DNA of 64,000 nt from the NCBI RefSeq assembly GCF_009604455.1, contig NZ_WEGL01000008.1, positions 62,001-126,000 on the forward strand, read 5' to 3'. The position numbers and the translations under genes are program-made. The DNA comes from Streptomyces sp. RB17 (GTDB lineage Bacteria; Actinomycetota; Actinomycetes; Streptomycetales; Streptomycetaceae). The notes under the pieces are model-generated. The model was not told where the DNA came from. It searched no databases and saw only the letters and a program-made list of their open reading frames with translations. This document shows, piece by piece, positions 8,555-16,761 of the stretch (positions within the stretch are counted from its first letter, which is position 1; the number at the start of each line of letters is the position of its first letter).

Positions 8555-10045
8555 ATGACCTCCTCTTCTTCCCCTTCCCAGGACCCCAAGCGCCTCGCGT
8601 ACGCCCACTCCGAGGGTCTTCGGGCCGATGCCCTGATGGAAGAGGACGTCGCCTGGAGCCACGAGATCGACGGCGAGCGGGACGGCGACCAGTTCGACCG
8701 CTCCGAGCGCGCGGCCCTGCGCCGTGTGGCCGGACTGTCCACCGAGCTGGAGGACGTCACCGAGGTCGAGTACCGACAGCTCCGCCTGGAGCGGGTCGTG
8801 CTCGTCGGTGTGTGGACCACCGGCACCGCGCAGGACGCCGACAACTCCCTCGCGGAGCTGGCTGCCCTCGCCGAGACGGCGGGCGCGATGGTGCTCGACG
8901 GCGTGATCCAGCGCCGCGACAAGCCCGACGCGGCCACCTACATCGGCTCCGGCAAGGCCCAGGAGCTGCGCGACATCGTCCTCGAAACGGGCGCCGACAC
9001 GGTCATCTGCGACGGTGAGCTGAGCCCGGGCCAGCTGATCCAGCTGGAGGACGTCGTCAAGGTCAAGGTCATCGACCGTACGGCCCTGATCCTGGACATC
9101 TTCGCCCAGCACGCCAAGTCCCGGGAGGGCAAGGCGCAGGTCGCGCTCGCGCAGATGCAGTACATGTTGCCGAGGCTCCGCGGCTGGGGTCAGTCGCTGT
9201 CCCGGCAGATGGGTGGCGGCAGCGGCGGCCTCGCCACGCGTGGCCCCGGTGAGACCAAGATCGAGACGGACCGGCGACGGATCCGCGAGAAGATGGCGAA
9301 GATGCGCCGGGAGATCGCGGCCATGAAGACCGGCCGCGAGATCAAGCGCCAGGAGCGCCGGCGCAACAAGGTGCCGTCCGTCGCCATCGCGGGCTACACC
9401 AACGCAGGCAAGTCCTCCCTGCTCAACCGCCTCACCGGCGCGGGGGTGCTGGTCGAGAACGCCCTGTTCGCGACCCTGGACCCGACCGTCCGCCGGGCGG
9501 AGACCCCCAGTGGCCGGCTGTACACGCTGGCGGACACCGTCGGCTTCGTCCGCCATCTGCCGCACCACCTGGTCGAGGCGTTCCGCTCCACCATGGAGGA
9601 GGTCGGCGACGCCGATCTGATCCTGCACGTGGTGGACGGCTCGCATCCGACCCCCGAGGAGCAGCTCGCCGCCGTGCGCGAGGTGGTCCGGGACGTCGGC
9701 GCCACCGACGTGCCCGAGATCGTCGTGATCAACAAGGCGGACGCCGCCGACCCGCTGGTGCTCCAGCGGCTGCTCAGGGTCGAGAAGCGCTCCATCGCCG
9801 TCTCGGCCCGCACCGGCCGGGGCATCGAGGAACTGCTCGCCCTGATCGACAACGAGCTGCCGCGCCCGGCGGTCGAGATCCAGGCGCTCGTGCCGTACAC
9901 GCACGGCAAGCTCGTCGCCCGTGCCCACACCGAGGGCGAGGTGATCTCCGAGGAGCACACCGCGGAGGGCACCCTGCTCAAGGTCCGGGTGCACGAGGAA
10001 CTGGCGGCGGACCTGGCACCGTACGCGCCGGTGTCCGCAGCCTGA
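8555..10045 (+). CDS. hflX: ribosome-associated GTPase HflX
   Basis: 496 residues. HflX is a GTPase that binds the 50S subunit and splits or rescues stalled ribosomes under stress. The N-terminal HflX domain shows VVLVGVWTTG and DAATYIGSGKAQEL, followed by the Gly-rich linker RQMGGGSGGLATRGPGE and a helical arm. The G domain has the P-loop GYTNAGKSSLLNRL (~281-294), FATLDPTVRR, DTVGFVRHLPH and NKAD. About 60 extra residues precede the conserved core, including a charged GERDGDQFDRSERAALRR stretch, typical of actinobacterial HflX. ATG 8555 follows AAGGA. A strong terminator follows at 10060. Confidence 0.95.
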   Translation: MTSSSSPSQDPKRLAYAHSEGLRADALMEEDVAWSHEIDGERDGDQFDRSERAALRRVAGLSTELEDVTEVEYRQLRLERVVLVGVWTTGTAQDADNSLAELAALAETAGAMVLDGVIQRRDKPDAATYIGSGKAQELRDIVLETGADTVICDGELSPGQLIQLEDVVKVKVIDRTALILDIFAQHAKSREGKAQVALAQMQYMLPRLRGWGQSLSRQMGGGSGGLATRGPGETKIETDRRRIREKMAKMRREIAAMKTGREIKRQERRRNKVPSVAIAGYTNAGKSSLLNRLTGAGVLVENALFATLDPTVRRAETPSGRLYTLADTVGFVRHLPHHLVEAFRSTMEEVGDADLILHVVDGSHPTPEEQLAAVREVVRDVGATDVPEIVVINKADAADPLVLQRLLRVEKRSIAVSARTGRGIEELLALIDNELPRPAVEIQALVPYTHGKLVARAHTEGEVISEEHTAEGTLLKVRVHEELAADLAPYAPVSAA

Positions 10046-10059
10046 TCCAAGGCCATACG

Positions 10060-10093
10060 AAAGGCCCGCTCGCTTTCGAGGGAGCGGGCCTTT
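10060..10093. terminator. hflX terminator hairpin
   Basis: AAAGGCCCGCTC, a ten-base loop, then GAGCGGGCCTTT: 12-bp perfect arms ending in A/T runs on both sides, 14 bases after the hflX stop. The A-rich and T-rich ends make it usable on both strands, fitting its place between convergent hflX and the reverse serine protease gene. Confidence 0.9.
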
Positions 10094-10098
10094 CTCAG

Positions 10099-10165
10099 CG
10101 CCCCGTCAGGGGCGCGAGGAACTGCGCGACCAGCCACAGACGGCCGCCGGCCGCCGACGCGCAGT
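10099..10165. repeat. copy 2 of the dispersed intergenic repeat
   Basis: CGCCCC-gtca-GGGGCGCG followed by AGGAACTGCGCGACCAGCC and a GGCCGCCGGCCGCC palindrome, in the same arrangement as the copy at 3149. It follows the hflX terminator directly, in a convergent gap. Confidence 0.6.
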
Positions 10166-10200
10166 CAACCCCTATGGCGCAGGGGCGGCTGTAACCGTCC

Positions 10201-11424
10201 TTACTGCCCGGCGAACTTCTTGCTGACCGCCTGATACACACCCTTGGCCACGTCACCGAACCGGGGCCCGGCCAGCCAGCCCGACGTCACCGGACCGATC
10301 GACGTGTTGGACACCAGCGCCGGCTTGCCGTCGGAACCGGTCTCCACCCAGCCACCTCCGGAGGAGCCCGCCGTCATCGTGCAGCCGATCCGGTACATCG
10401 TCGGAGCCGACTGCTCGATGGACAGCCGGCCCGGCTTGTCCTTGCACTGGTAGAGCAGCTGACCGTCGAACGGCGCCGCCTCCGGATAGCCGGACGCGGT
10501 GATGCTGTCGACCTTCGGCACCGCCGGGGCGTCGAAGCTCACCGGCAGCGCCCCGCCGACGGTCTCCTCCAGCGACTTGCCGCCGTTGCCCTGCTCCGGC
10601 GTCACATGGATCACCGCGTAGTCGTACGAGGCACCGTTGCCGCCCGTCTCGCCGCCCTGGTCGATCCACTGCTGTGAGGTGCGCGCCGCATCGGCCCACC
10701 AGACGCCGTACGGGGCGATCTCCGACCGGCTGGCGTTCTGCAGCTGGGCGACCGACTTGCCGGAGTTGTTGTACGACGGCACGAAGGCCATGTTGCGGTA
10801 CCAGCCGCCGCTCTTGCCGGCGTGCACACAGTGCCCCGCCGTCCAGACCAGGTTGGACTTGCCCGGATGCGCGGGATCCTCCACGACCGTGCCCGAGCAC
10901 ACCATGTGGCCCTCGGGGGAGTCGAAGAACAGCTTGCCGAACGGCGCTGCGTTGGTGTGGTACGGCGGCGCGACCGCCTGGGCCTTCACCGGCTGCGGGG
11001 TCGGGTCGGTCACGCCCTGGTCACCGGAGATGTCGTTGTCGTTGACACCCTTGTTCGGGTCGTTGGCGTGGCGCATCCGGTTGGGATCCCACAGGCCCTT
11101 GATGATCGGGTTGATGAAGTCGTTGGCCTCGCGCAGCCAGTCGTCCCTGTTCCAGTTCTTCCAGGCGCCGTTTTTCCACTTGTCGATGTCGATCCCGTGC
11201 TCCTTGAGCCTCTGCTTGAGGTCGTCCGGGATCCTGATCTTGCCGTCACCGGCGCCGACCGCGGTCGCCGAGGCGGTCGGCTTGCCGTCGGCATTGTCGT
11301 CGCCGTTGCAGGCGGTGGCGGTCAGCGCCAGCGCCGAGGCGAGGGCGACCGCCGCCAGCGCGGGGGAGGTGCGGCGGCGGCCCCTCCCTCGCCGAACAGT
11401 GGACGACGGCCGTATGGATCGCAT
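10201..11424 (-). CDS. lipoprotein trypsin-like serine protease
   Basis: 407 residues. The signal peptide ends in a lipobox, LTATAC with Cys39, so the protein should be lipid-anchored outside the membrane. A charged Trp- and Asn-rich spacer (KWKNGAWKNWNRDDWLREAND) precedes a chymotrypsin-fold domain with the triad His in VWTAGHCVH, Asp in ASYDYAVIH and Ser in CTMTAGSSGGGW. Start ATG 11424; an ATG-free upstream region with a GGGGGAGTC ribosome-site-like sequence precedes it. Its promoter region is shared with the divergent siderophore genes. Substrate unknown. The GSSGG rather than GDSGG serine motif is seen in bacterial V8/glutamyl-endopeptidase-like proteases. Confidence 0.85.
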   Translation of the reverse strand: MRSIRPSSTVRRGRGRRRTSPALAAVALASALALTATACNGDDNADGKPTASATAVGAGDGKIRIPDDLKQRLKEHGIDIDKWKNGAWKNWNRDDWLREANDFINPIIKGLWDPNRMRHANDPNKGVNDNDISGDQGVTDPTPQPVKAQAVAPPYHTNAAPFGKLFFDSPEGHMVCSGTVVEDPAHPGKSNLVWTAGHCVHAGKSGGWYRNMAFVPSYNNSGKSVAQLQNASRSEIAPYGVWWADAARTSQQWIDQGGETGGNGASYDYAVIHVTPEQGNGGKSLEETVGGALPVSFDAPAVPKVDSITASGYPEAAPFDGQLLYQCKDKPGRLSIEQSAPTMYRIGCTMTAGSSGGGWVETGSDGKPALVSNTSIGPVTSGWLAGPRFGDVAKGVYQAVSKKFAGQ

Positions 11425-11979
11425 GCTGTGACTCCCCCTGCTGTGAAGGTACTCGGCGCTTCGGCCGTGCCACGGGCCGAGAACTCATGGGGAGTTCACG
11501 CCCGTCTCACGACCGTCTAGGAACGGCATCACACACTATGCGCTCGCTGTGGGGGACTTCCGACGGAACGGCAACGGTTCGGCTACAAGCCGTCTGACCA
11601 GGCCAACCATCCCTGGGTCGCCCGATTTGACGATCCCTCACCGCTACGCTCTTCCAGGGCTTTCGCCCGCCGCCGCACCGCCTGCCGCCTGCCGCAGGCG
11701 ACCGTCCGGCAGCTGTCCGGCACCTATGCCGGCGGGCGTCCGGCAGCCGTTCTCGCCTGCCCGGTCGTCCAGGCCGTGCCGCGTGGAGCCGTGTGTTCCG
11801 TCCGCAGGCCGCCGTCCCGCGACACCGCGTCGAGCTGCAGTCGTTCCCGACATGGCAATGATCTTGCGCCAACCCGTAACCCGTAGAACGGCACACGGTT
11901 GTAGCGGTGGGGGGCCAGCTGCCTGTAACCGGTCCCCGTGGATCAACTCGCCTCTGGACAGCGGGGAGGACAGCGAGCC
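11425..11979. other. divergent intergenic region between protease and siderophore genes
   Basis: About 555 bases with no convincing gene. It must hold the promoters of the protease (reverse) and the aminotransferase (forward). I looked for a DmdR-type iron box (TTAGGTTAGGCTAACCTAA-like) and did not see one. A small palindrome, CGCCTGCC-GCAGGCG, lies near 11690. GGGGAGG at 11963-11969 is the probable ribosome site of the aminotransferase. Confidence 0.55.
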
Positions 11980-13434
11980 GTGGTCGTTACGGAGTCGATG
12001 GCTGGAGGCATGCACGAGGAAGCGCGTGCTGTGCACGAGGGGATCCTCAGACGCCAGTCGGCGCGTGAATCCTCCGCCCGCACCTATGCCCGAGCCCTGC
12101 CCATCGTCCCGGTCCGGGCACGAGGGCTCACCATCGAGGGCGCCGACGGCCGCCGCTATCTGGACTGCCTCTCCGGCGCCGGAACGCTCGCCCTCGGTCA
12201 CAACCATCCGGTCGTGTTGGAAGCCATCCGCAGGGTCCTCGACTCCGGTGCTCCCCTCTCCGTCCTCGACCTGGCGACCCCCGTCAAGGACGCCTTCGTC
12301 ACCGAGCTTTTCAGCACCCTGCCGCCCGGACTCGCCGATCGCGCCCGTGTCCAGTTCTGCGGCCCTGCCGGTACCGATGCCGTCGAAGCGGCTCTCAAAC
12401 TGGTCCGGGCCGCGACCGGCCGCACCGGCATCCTCGCCTTCACCGGCGCCTACCACGGCATGACCGCCGGAGCCCTGGCCGCCTCCGGCGGAGCCCGTGA
12501 CATCCAGGTCGCCCGCCTGCCCTATCCGCAGGACTACCGCTGTCCCTTCGGCGTCGGCGGAGCGCACGGCGCCGAACTCTCCGCCCGATGGACCGAGTCC
12601 CTCCTCGACGATCCCAAGTCGGGCGTGCCCCTGCCCGCCGGGATGATCCTCGAGCCCGTCCAGGGCGAGGGCGGGGTGATTCCCGGACCCGACGACTGGC
12701 TGCGCCGTATGCGCCGGCTCACGGCGGACCGGTCCATCCCGCTGATCGCCGACGAGATCCAGACCGGGGTGGGCAGGACGGGCGCCTTCTGGGCCGTCGA
12801 CCACAGCGGCGTCACCCCTGACGTGATGGTCCTGTCCAAGGCGATCGGCGGTAGCCTCCCGCTCGCCGTGATCGTCTACCGCGACGATCTCGACGTCTGG
12901 CCCCCCGGCGCGCACGCGGGAACCTTCCGGGGCAACCAACTCGCCATGGCCGCGGGCACCGCCACCTTGACCTATGTCCGCGAGAACGGCCTCGCCCGGC
13001 GAGCGGCCGACCTCGGCTCCCGCATGCTCGACCAGCTCGGGGAGCTGGCCGACTCTTTCGCGTGCGTAGGCGAGGTGCGGGGGCGCGGACTGATGATCGG
13101 GGTCGAGCTGGTGGACCCGGCGGACGCCGGATCCGAGCCCCTCGACCACCACCCCGCGACCACGAGCCCGGAGCCCACCCACACCCCGTATCCGGCCGCG
13201 CCCGAACTCGCCGCGGCGGTACAGCGGGAGTGCCTCCAGCGTGGCTTGATCGTGGAACTCGGCGGCCGCCACTCGGCCGTGGTCCGGCTGCTTCCCCCGC
13301 TCACGATCAGCGAGGAGCAGGCGGCAGCCGTTCTGGACCGGCTGTCGGACGCGGTGGCCGCGGTCGCCCGCCGTCACGAATTGCACGGCCCACACCACGG
13401 CAGACACCACGGCCCTGGGCGGCGCGCGGGCTGA
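11980..13434 (+). CDS. diaminobutyrate-2-oxoglutarate aminotransferase family protein (NIS siderophore pathway)
   Basis: About 484 residues, class III PLP aminotransferase. Family signatures are DGRRYLDCLSGAGTLALGHNHP, QFCGPAGTDAVEAALKLVRAATGR, YHGMTAGALAASG, LIADEIQTGVGRTGAFWA and the PLP lysine in VMVLSKAIGGSLP. The closest families turn aspartate semialdehyde into 2,4-diaminobutyrate. I chose GTG 11980 because GGGGAGG lies ten bases upstream; GTG 11938 and ATG 11998 are alternatives. It opens a three-gene run with an IucA/IucC synthetase and an acyltransferase, which implies supply of a diamine or amino acid for siderophore assembly. No Dab decarboxylase is nearby. Bentley et al. 2002 listed a siderophore cluster at this place in S. 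coelicolor, as I remember (SCO5799-5801). Confidence 0.85.
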   Translation: MVVTESMAGGMHEEARAVHEGILRRQSARESSARTYARALPIVPVRARGLTIEGADGRRYLDCLSGAGTLALGHNHPVVLEAIRRVLDSGAPLSVLDLATPVKDAFVTELFSTLPPGLADRARVQFCGPAGTDAVEAALKLVRAATGRTGILAFTGAYHGMTAGALAASGGARDIQVARLPYPQDYRCPFGVGGAHGAELSARWTESLLDDPKSGVPLPAGMILEPVQGEGGVIPGPDDWLRRMRRLTADRSIPLIADEIQTGVGRTGAFWAVDHSGVTPDVMVLSKAIGGSLPLAVIVYRDDLDVWPPGAHAGTFRGNQLAMAAGTATLTYVRENGLARRAADLGSRMLDQLGELADSFACVGEVRGRGLMIGVELVDPADAGSEPLDHHPATTSPEPTHTPYPAAPELAAAVQRECLQRGLIVELGGRHSAVVRLLPPLTISEEQAAAVLDRLSDAVAAVARRHELHGPHHGRHHGPGRRAG

Positions 13435-13725
13435 GGCCCACACCGATCGCACCCACACCGCCCGGCCCTCGAAGCCGACACCAGCCTTCCGGCCCCTTGC
13501 CCCTCTCATCCAAACGCATCTCCTTCCAAGGTTGTTCAGGCCGAAACGGCCGCCCATGACACGCCCACAGCCCTCTCGCCCACGTCCGTTCTCCCCGTCG
13601 GCCCGGGCCTTCGGCGCGGCCGAGCCGACCGCCGGCGCCGCCGAGGCAGCCATCGACCATCAGAGAACGGCGCCCGAGCGACGGCGCGAGCCCAGCACCA
13701 CTCCAGCCAGCCACGAGGAGCCGTC

Positions 13726-15681
13726 ATGAACGTCACTCCCAATCCCGACGGCAGCTCCGGCGCTCCCGACGAACAGGGAGACTCCGTCACCCCGGCCTCT
13801 CCCGTACCGATCGCCGAGTCGGTTCCCCAGCAGAAGAGGCGCACCGCCGATCTCACCCGAGTGACCGATCCCGGCGCCGACCTGCTGGAACATCCTGATC
13901 CGCACATCGCCGCCCAGGCCGCCGCCGTGGAGAACCTGCTGCGCTGCTGGGTACGCGAGACCAACCTCGCCGCCCCCACCGGCGGCATCCTCCACCTCCC
14001 GCTTCCGGCCAGCGGCACCTCCCTGCTCGCACCGGTCCGCTACTGGTCGCCGACCGGCTTGCATCGCTTCGGTCCACCACGCCTGACCAGCGCCCCGGAC
14101 GCCGCCCCGGCTGTCGACGCCGTCACCCTGGCGGCGCTGCTCGCCCGGGAGACAGCCGGTGACACGGGCAGCACCTCCCGTGCCGAGGCCGCAGGTGCAG
14201 CCGGCCCCCACGACGACGGCGATCTCGTGGCCAGGGTGGCCGACTCCCTCCGCCGCACCGCGACCTTCATCCGCGACCGGCGTCAGCACCCCAGCGACGC
14301 CCCCGACCTCTTCCTCTCCGCCGAGCAGGCCCTCCTCCTCGGACATCCCCTGCACCCGACCCCCAAGAGCAGGGAAGGCCTGACCGAGGCAGAAGCCCGC
14401 CTCTACTCACCGGAACTGCGCGGCTCCTTTCCCCTGCACTGGATGGCGGTCGCCCCCTCTCTCCTCGCAACCGACACGGCCTGGACCGAGCGCGGTCGTC
14501 CCGTACCCGCCGACCACCTCACCCGGCGCCTCACCGAAACCGCCCTCCCTCTGCCCGACGGCCATGCCGCCCTTCCTCTGCACCCGTGGCAGGCCCGCGA
14601 CCTGCGCCATCGCGAACCCGTCGCCGCCCTGCTCGACTCCGGTCTGCTGCGCGACCTCGGTCCCCTCGGTACCTGCTGGCATCCCACCTCCTCCGTGCGC
14701 ACGGTGCACCGATCCGGTGCCCCGGCGATGCTCAAGCTGTCGCTCGGCCTGCGCATCACCAACTCCCGCCGGGAGAACCTGCGCAAGGAACTGCATCGGG
14801 GAGTCGAGGTGCACCGACTGCTGCGCACCGGCCTGCTCAAGCAATGGCAGGCCGTACACCCCGGCTTCGACATCGTCCGCGACCCGGCCTGGCTCGCCGT
14901 CGACGACCCGGACGGCCGGCCCGTGCCCGGACTCGACGTGGTGATCAGGCACAACCCTTTCGGCCCGACCGACGACGTCGGCTGTGTCGCCGGACTCGTC
15001 TCGCCCCGTCCCGTTCCCGAACCCGGAAGCAACTCCTCCGTCCAGCAGGCGGCTTGGCCCATGCGCTCCCGCCTGGCCCAGCTCGTGGCGAGGCTCGCCG
15101 CAGGCACCGGGCGGCCCGTCGGCGCCGTTGCCGCGGAGTGGTTCCTGCGCTACCTGGAGCAGGTCGTCCGTCCCGTGCTCTGGCTGGACAGCGAGGCCGG
15201 CATCGCCCTCGAAGCCCATCAGCAGAACACCCTGCTTCTGCTCGACGGCGACGGCTGGCCAGCCGGCGGCTACTACCGCGACAACCAGGGCTACTACTTC
15301 CGCGAGTCCCGGCGAGCCGAACTGGATGCCCGGCTGCCCGGCATCGGTGCGCGCACCGACACCTTCGTCTCCGACGACGTCACCGACGAACGCTTCGTCT
15401 ATTACCTCGCCATCAACAACGTGCTGGGCCTGATCGGTGCGTTCGGCTCCCAACGCCTGGTCGACGAACGGCTCCTCCTCGCGGCCTTCCGCCGCTTCCT
15501 CACCGACGTCGCCGCAGGACCCGACGCCCTGCGCACCTCCCTGCCCCGCCGCCTGCTCGACTCACCCGTGCTGCGCTGCAAGGCCAATCTGCTGACCCGG
15601 CTGCACGGCCTCGATGAGCTCGTCGGCCCGGTCGACACCCAGTCCGTCTACGTCACCATCGCCAACCCCCTTCATTCCTGA
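13726..15681 (+). CDS. IucA/IucC-family NIS siderophore synthetase
   Basis: 651 residues. NIS synthetases adenylate a carboxylate (citrate, succinate or similar) and couple it to an amine or hydroxylamine. Typical blocks are LPLHPWQARDL, CWHPTSSVRTVH, LKLSLGLRITNSRRENLRKEL (the ATP-binding core) and EAHQQNTLLLLDGDGWPAG with GYYRDNQGYYF, then the C-terminal FerB-like helical part ending KANLLTRLHGLDE. An N-terminal ~60-residue acidic extension is not conserved. ATG 13726 follows CACGAGGAG. Separated by ~290 bases from the aminotransferase and 68 bases from the acyltransferase gene. Type (A, B or C) cannot be settled by eye. Confidence 0.93.
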   Translation: MNVTPNPDGSSGAPDEQGDSVTPASPVPIAESVPQQKRRTADLTRVTDPGADLLEHPDPHIAAQAAAVENLLRCWVRETNLAAPTGGILHLPLPASGTSLLAPVRYWSPTGLHRFGPPRLTSAPDAAPAVDAVTLAALLARETAGDTGSTSRAEAAGAAGPHDDGDLVARVADSLRRTATFIRDRRQHPSDAPDLFLSAEQALLLGHPLHPTPKSREGLTEAEARLYSPELRGSFPLHWMAVAPSLLATDTAWTERGRPVPADHLTRRLTETALPLPDGHAALPLHPWQARDLRHREPVAALLDSGLLRDLGPLGTCWHPTSSVRTVHRSGAPAMLKLSLGLRITNSRRENLRKELHRGVEVHRLLRTGLLKQWQAVHPGFDIVRDPAWLAVDDPDGRPVPGLDVVIRHNPFGPTDDVGCVAGLVSPRPVPEPGSNSSVQQAAWPMRSRLAQLVARLAAGTGRPVGAVAAEWFLRYLEQVVRPVLWLDSEAGIALEAHQQNTLLLLDGDGWPAGGYYRDNQGYYFRESRRAELDARLPGIGARTDTFVSDDVTDERFVYYLAINNVLGLIGAFGSQRLVDERLLLAAFRRFLTDVAAGPDALRTSLPRRLLDSPVLRCKANLLTRLHGLDELVGPVDTQSVYVTIANPLHS

Positions 15682-15749
15682 GCGATTCGAACCGTCTCCC
15701 CGCACTTTCGAGGAGCATGACCCACCTCGTCTCCTGAGAGGAGCGCACC

Positions 15750-16592
15750 ATGCCTCCCACCGACGCGAACGCCGGCCCCGGCTCCGGCCCCGACCGTCCG
15801 CGAGCCGGTGCCGAAGCGGCCGCCCCTGCCCACGTGCGGGTGCCCCCGCGCGAGCGAAGCCGAGAGTGGGGGAGCACCGCCGGCCCCCGGGCGGACAGCA
15901 CGGGTGCCTGGAGCGGCCCGTTCACCGGGTTCGCCATCGAGGACGACGACGGGGACTGCGAGGACACGCTGGACCTGCATCTGCCCGCCGAGTTCCTCGC
16001 GCATTTCACCGGAGGCACGGCATACCTCCTGGATCAGCTCCACACTTGGGGCCCGGTGGTCACGCGCGTCGGCTCCTTCCAACTGGTTCCTGTCCGTATC
16101 GATGAAGACCTGCCTCTCATCCATGGCTGGATGAACGACCCCGCCGTCGCGGAATTCTGGGAGCTGGCCGGGCCCCGGAACCGCACGGAGGACCACCTGC
16201 GCGCTCAACTCGACGGCGATGGGCGCAGCATGCCGTGTCTCGGCGTGCTGGACGGCACACCGGTGAGCTACTGGGAGATCTACCGGGCAGACCTGGATCC
16301 CCTGGCCCGCCACTACCCCGCCCGTCCACATGACACCGGGATCCACCTCCTCGTCGGCGGAGCGGCGGATCGAGGGCGGGGGCTGGGATCCGCCCTGCTC
16401 CGAGCCGTAGCCGACCTGATCCTCGACCGGCGCCCCGCGTGCGCACGGGTCGTGGCGGAACCCGATCTTCGCAACACCCCCTCCGTCGCCGCGTTTCTGA
16501 GCGCCGGCTTCCGGTACGCGGACGAGGTCGACCTGCCCGGCAAGCGGGCCGCCCTCATGATCCGGGACCGGGTCCTGCGCGATGTGCTGTAG
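15750..16592 (+). CDS. GNAT acyltransferase of the IucB/AlcB siderophore type
   Basis: 280 residues. The C-terminal ~190 residues match the siderophore acyltransferase group: VPVRIDEDLPLIHGWMNDPAVAEFWELAG, then SYWEIYRADLDPLARHYPARPHDTGIHLL, the acyl-CoA loop RGRGLGSALLRAV and CARVVAEPDLRNTPSVAAFLSAGF. These enzymes acylate an N-hydroxylated or free amine, so this gene probably finishes the building block used by the synthetase upstream. The start is well supported by GAGAGGAG before ATG 15750. Residues ~28-45 are encoded by a common streptomycete repeat element (15836-15877), so the N-terminus has been altered by its presence. Confidence 0.87.
   Translation: MPPTDANAGPGSGPDRPRAGAEAAAPAHVRVPPRERSREWGSTAGPRADSTGAWSGPFTGFAIEDDDGDCEDTLDLHLPAEFLAHFTGGTAYLLDQLHTWGPVVTRVGSFQLVPVRIDEDLPLIHGWMNDPAVAEFWELAGPRNRTEDHLRAQLDGDGRSMPCLGVLDGTPVSYWEIYRADLDPLARHYPARPHDTGIHLLVGGAADRGRGLGSALLRAVADLILDRRPACARVVAEPDLRNTPSVAAFLSAGFRYADEVDLPGKRAALMIRDRVLRDVL
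15836..15877 (+). repeat. streptomycete hairpin repeat inside the acyltransferase reading frame
   Basis: GCGGGTGCCCCCGCGCGAGC followed by GAAGCCGAGAGTGGGGGAGC. This GCGAGCGAAGCCGAGAGTGGGGG element is one I know as extremely common between genes in Streptomyces, with CCCCC/GGGGG arms. Here it reads through in frame as RVPPRERSREWGST. Confidence 0.65.
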
Positions 16593-16746
16593 CGCTGTGT
16601 GACTGCGTGTTCACCCGTAGTACGAAGCGTGGGGCGCTGAAGTTCCCACGTTCCGAGAAATTTTCGAAGCCCGTATCCCCCAGGAGCCCGGCCGTGATCC
16701 CGCCCTCCCTACCCACCGTGACCGCCCGTGTGTCAGTGCCGGGCCG

Positions 16747-16752
16747 TAGGGT
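16747..16752 (+). promoter_or_regulatory. -10 hexamer before the DinG-like helicase
   Basis: TAGGGT, nine bases before ATG 16762, places the transcription start at about the start codon. No good ribosome site is present, which supports a leaderless mRNA. Confidence 0.45.
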
Positions 16753-16761
16753 GGTCGGGCT

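Noticed and set aside
16638..16670. TTCCGAGAAATTTTCGAA-like symmetry before the helicase considered as a LexA site
   Set aside because: It lacks the GAAC-N4-GTTC core and the symmetry is imperfect.
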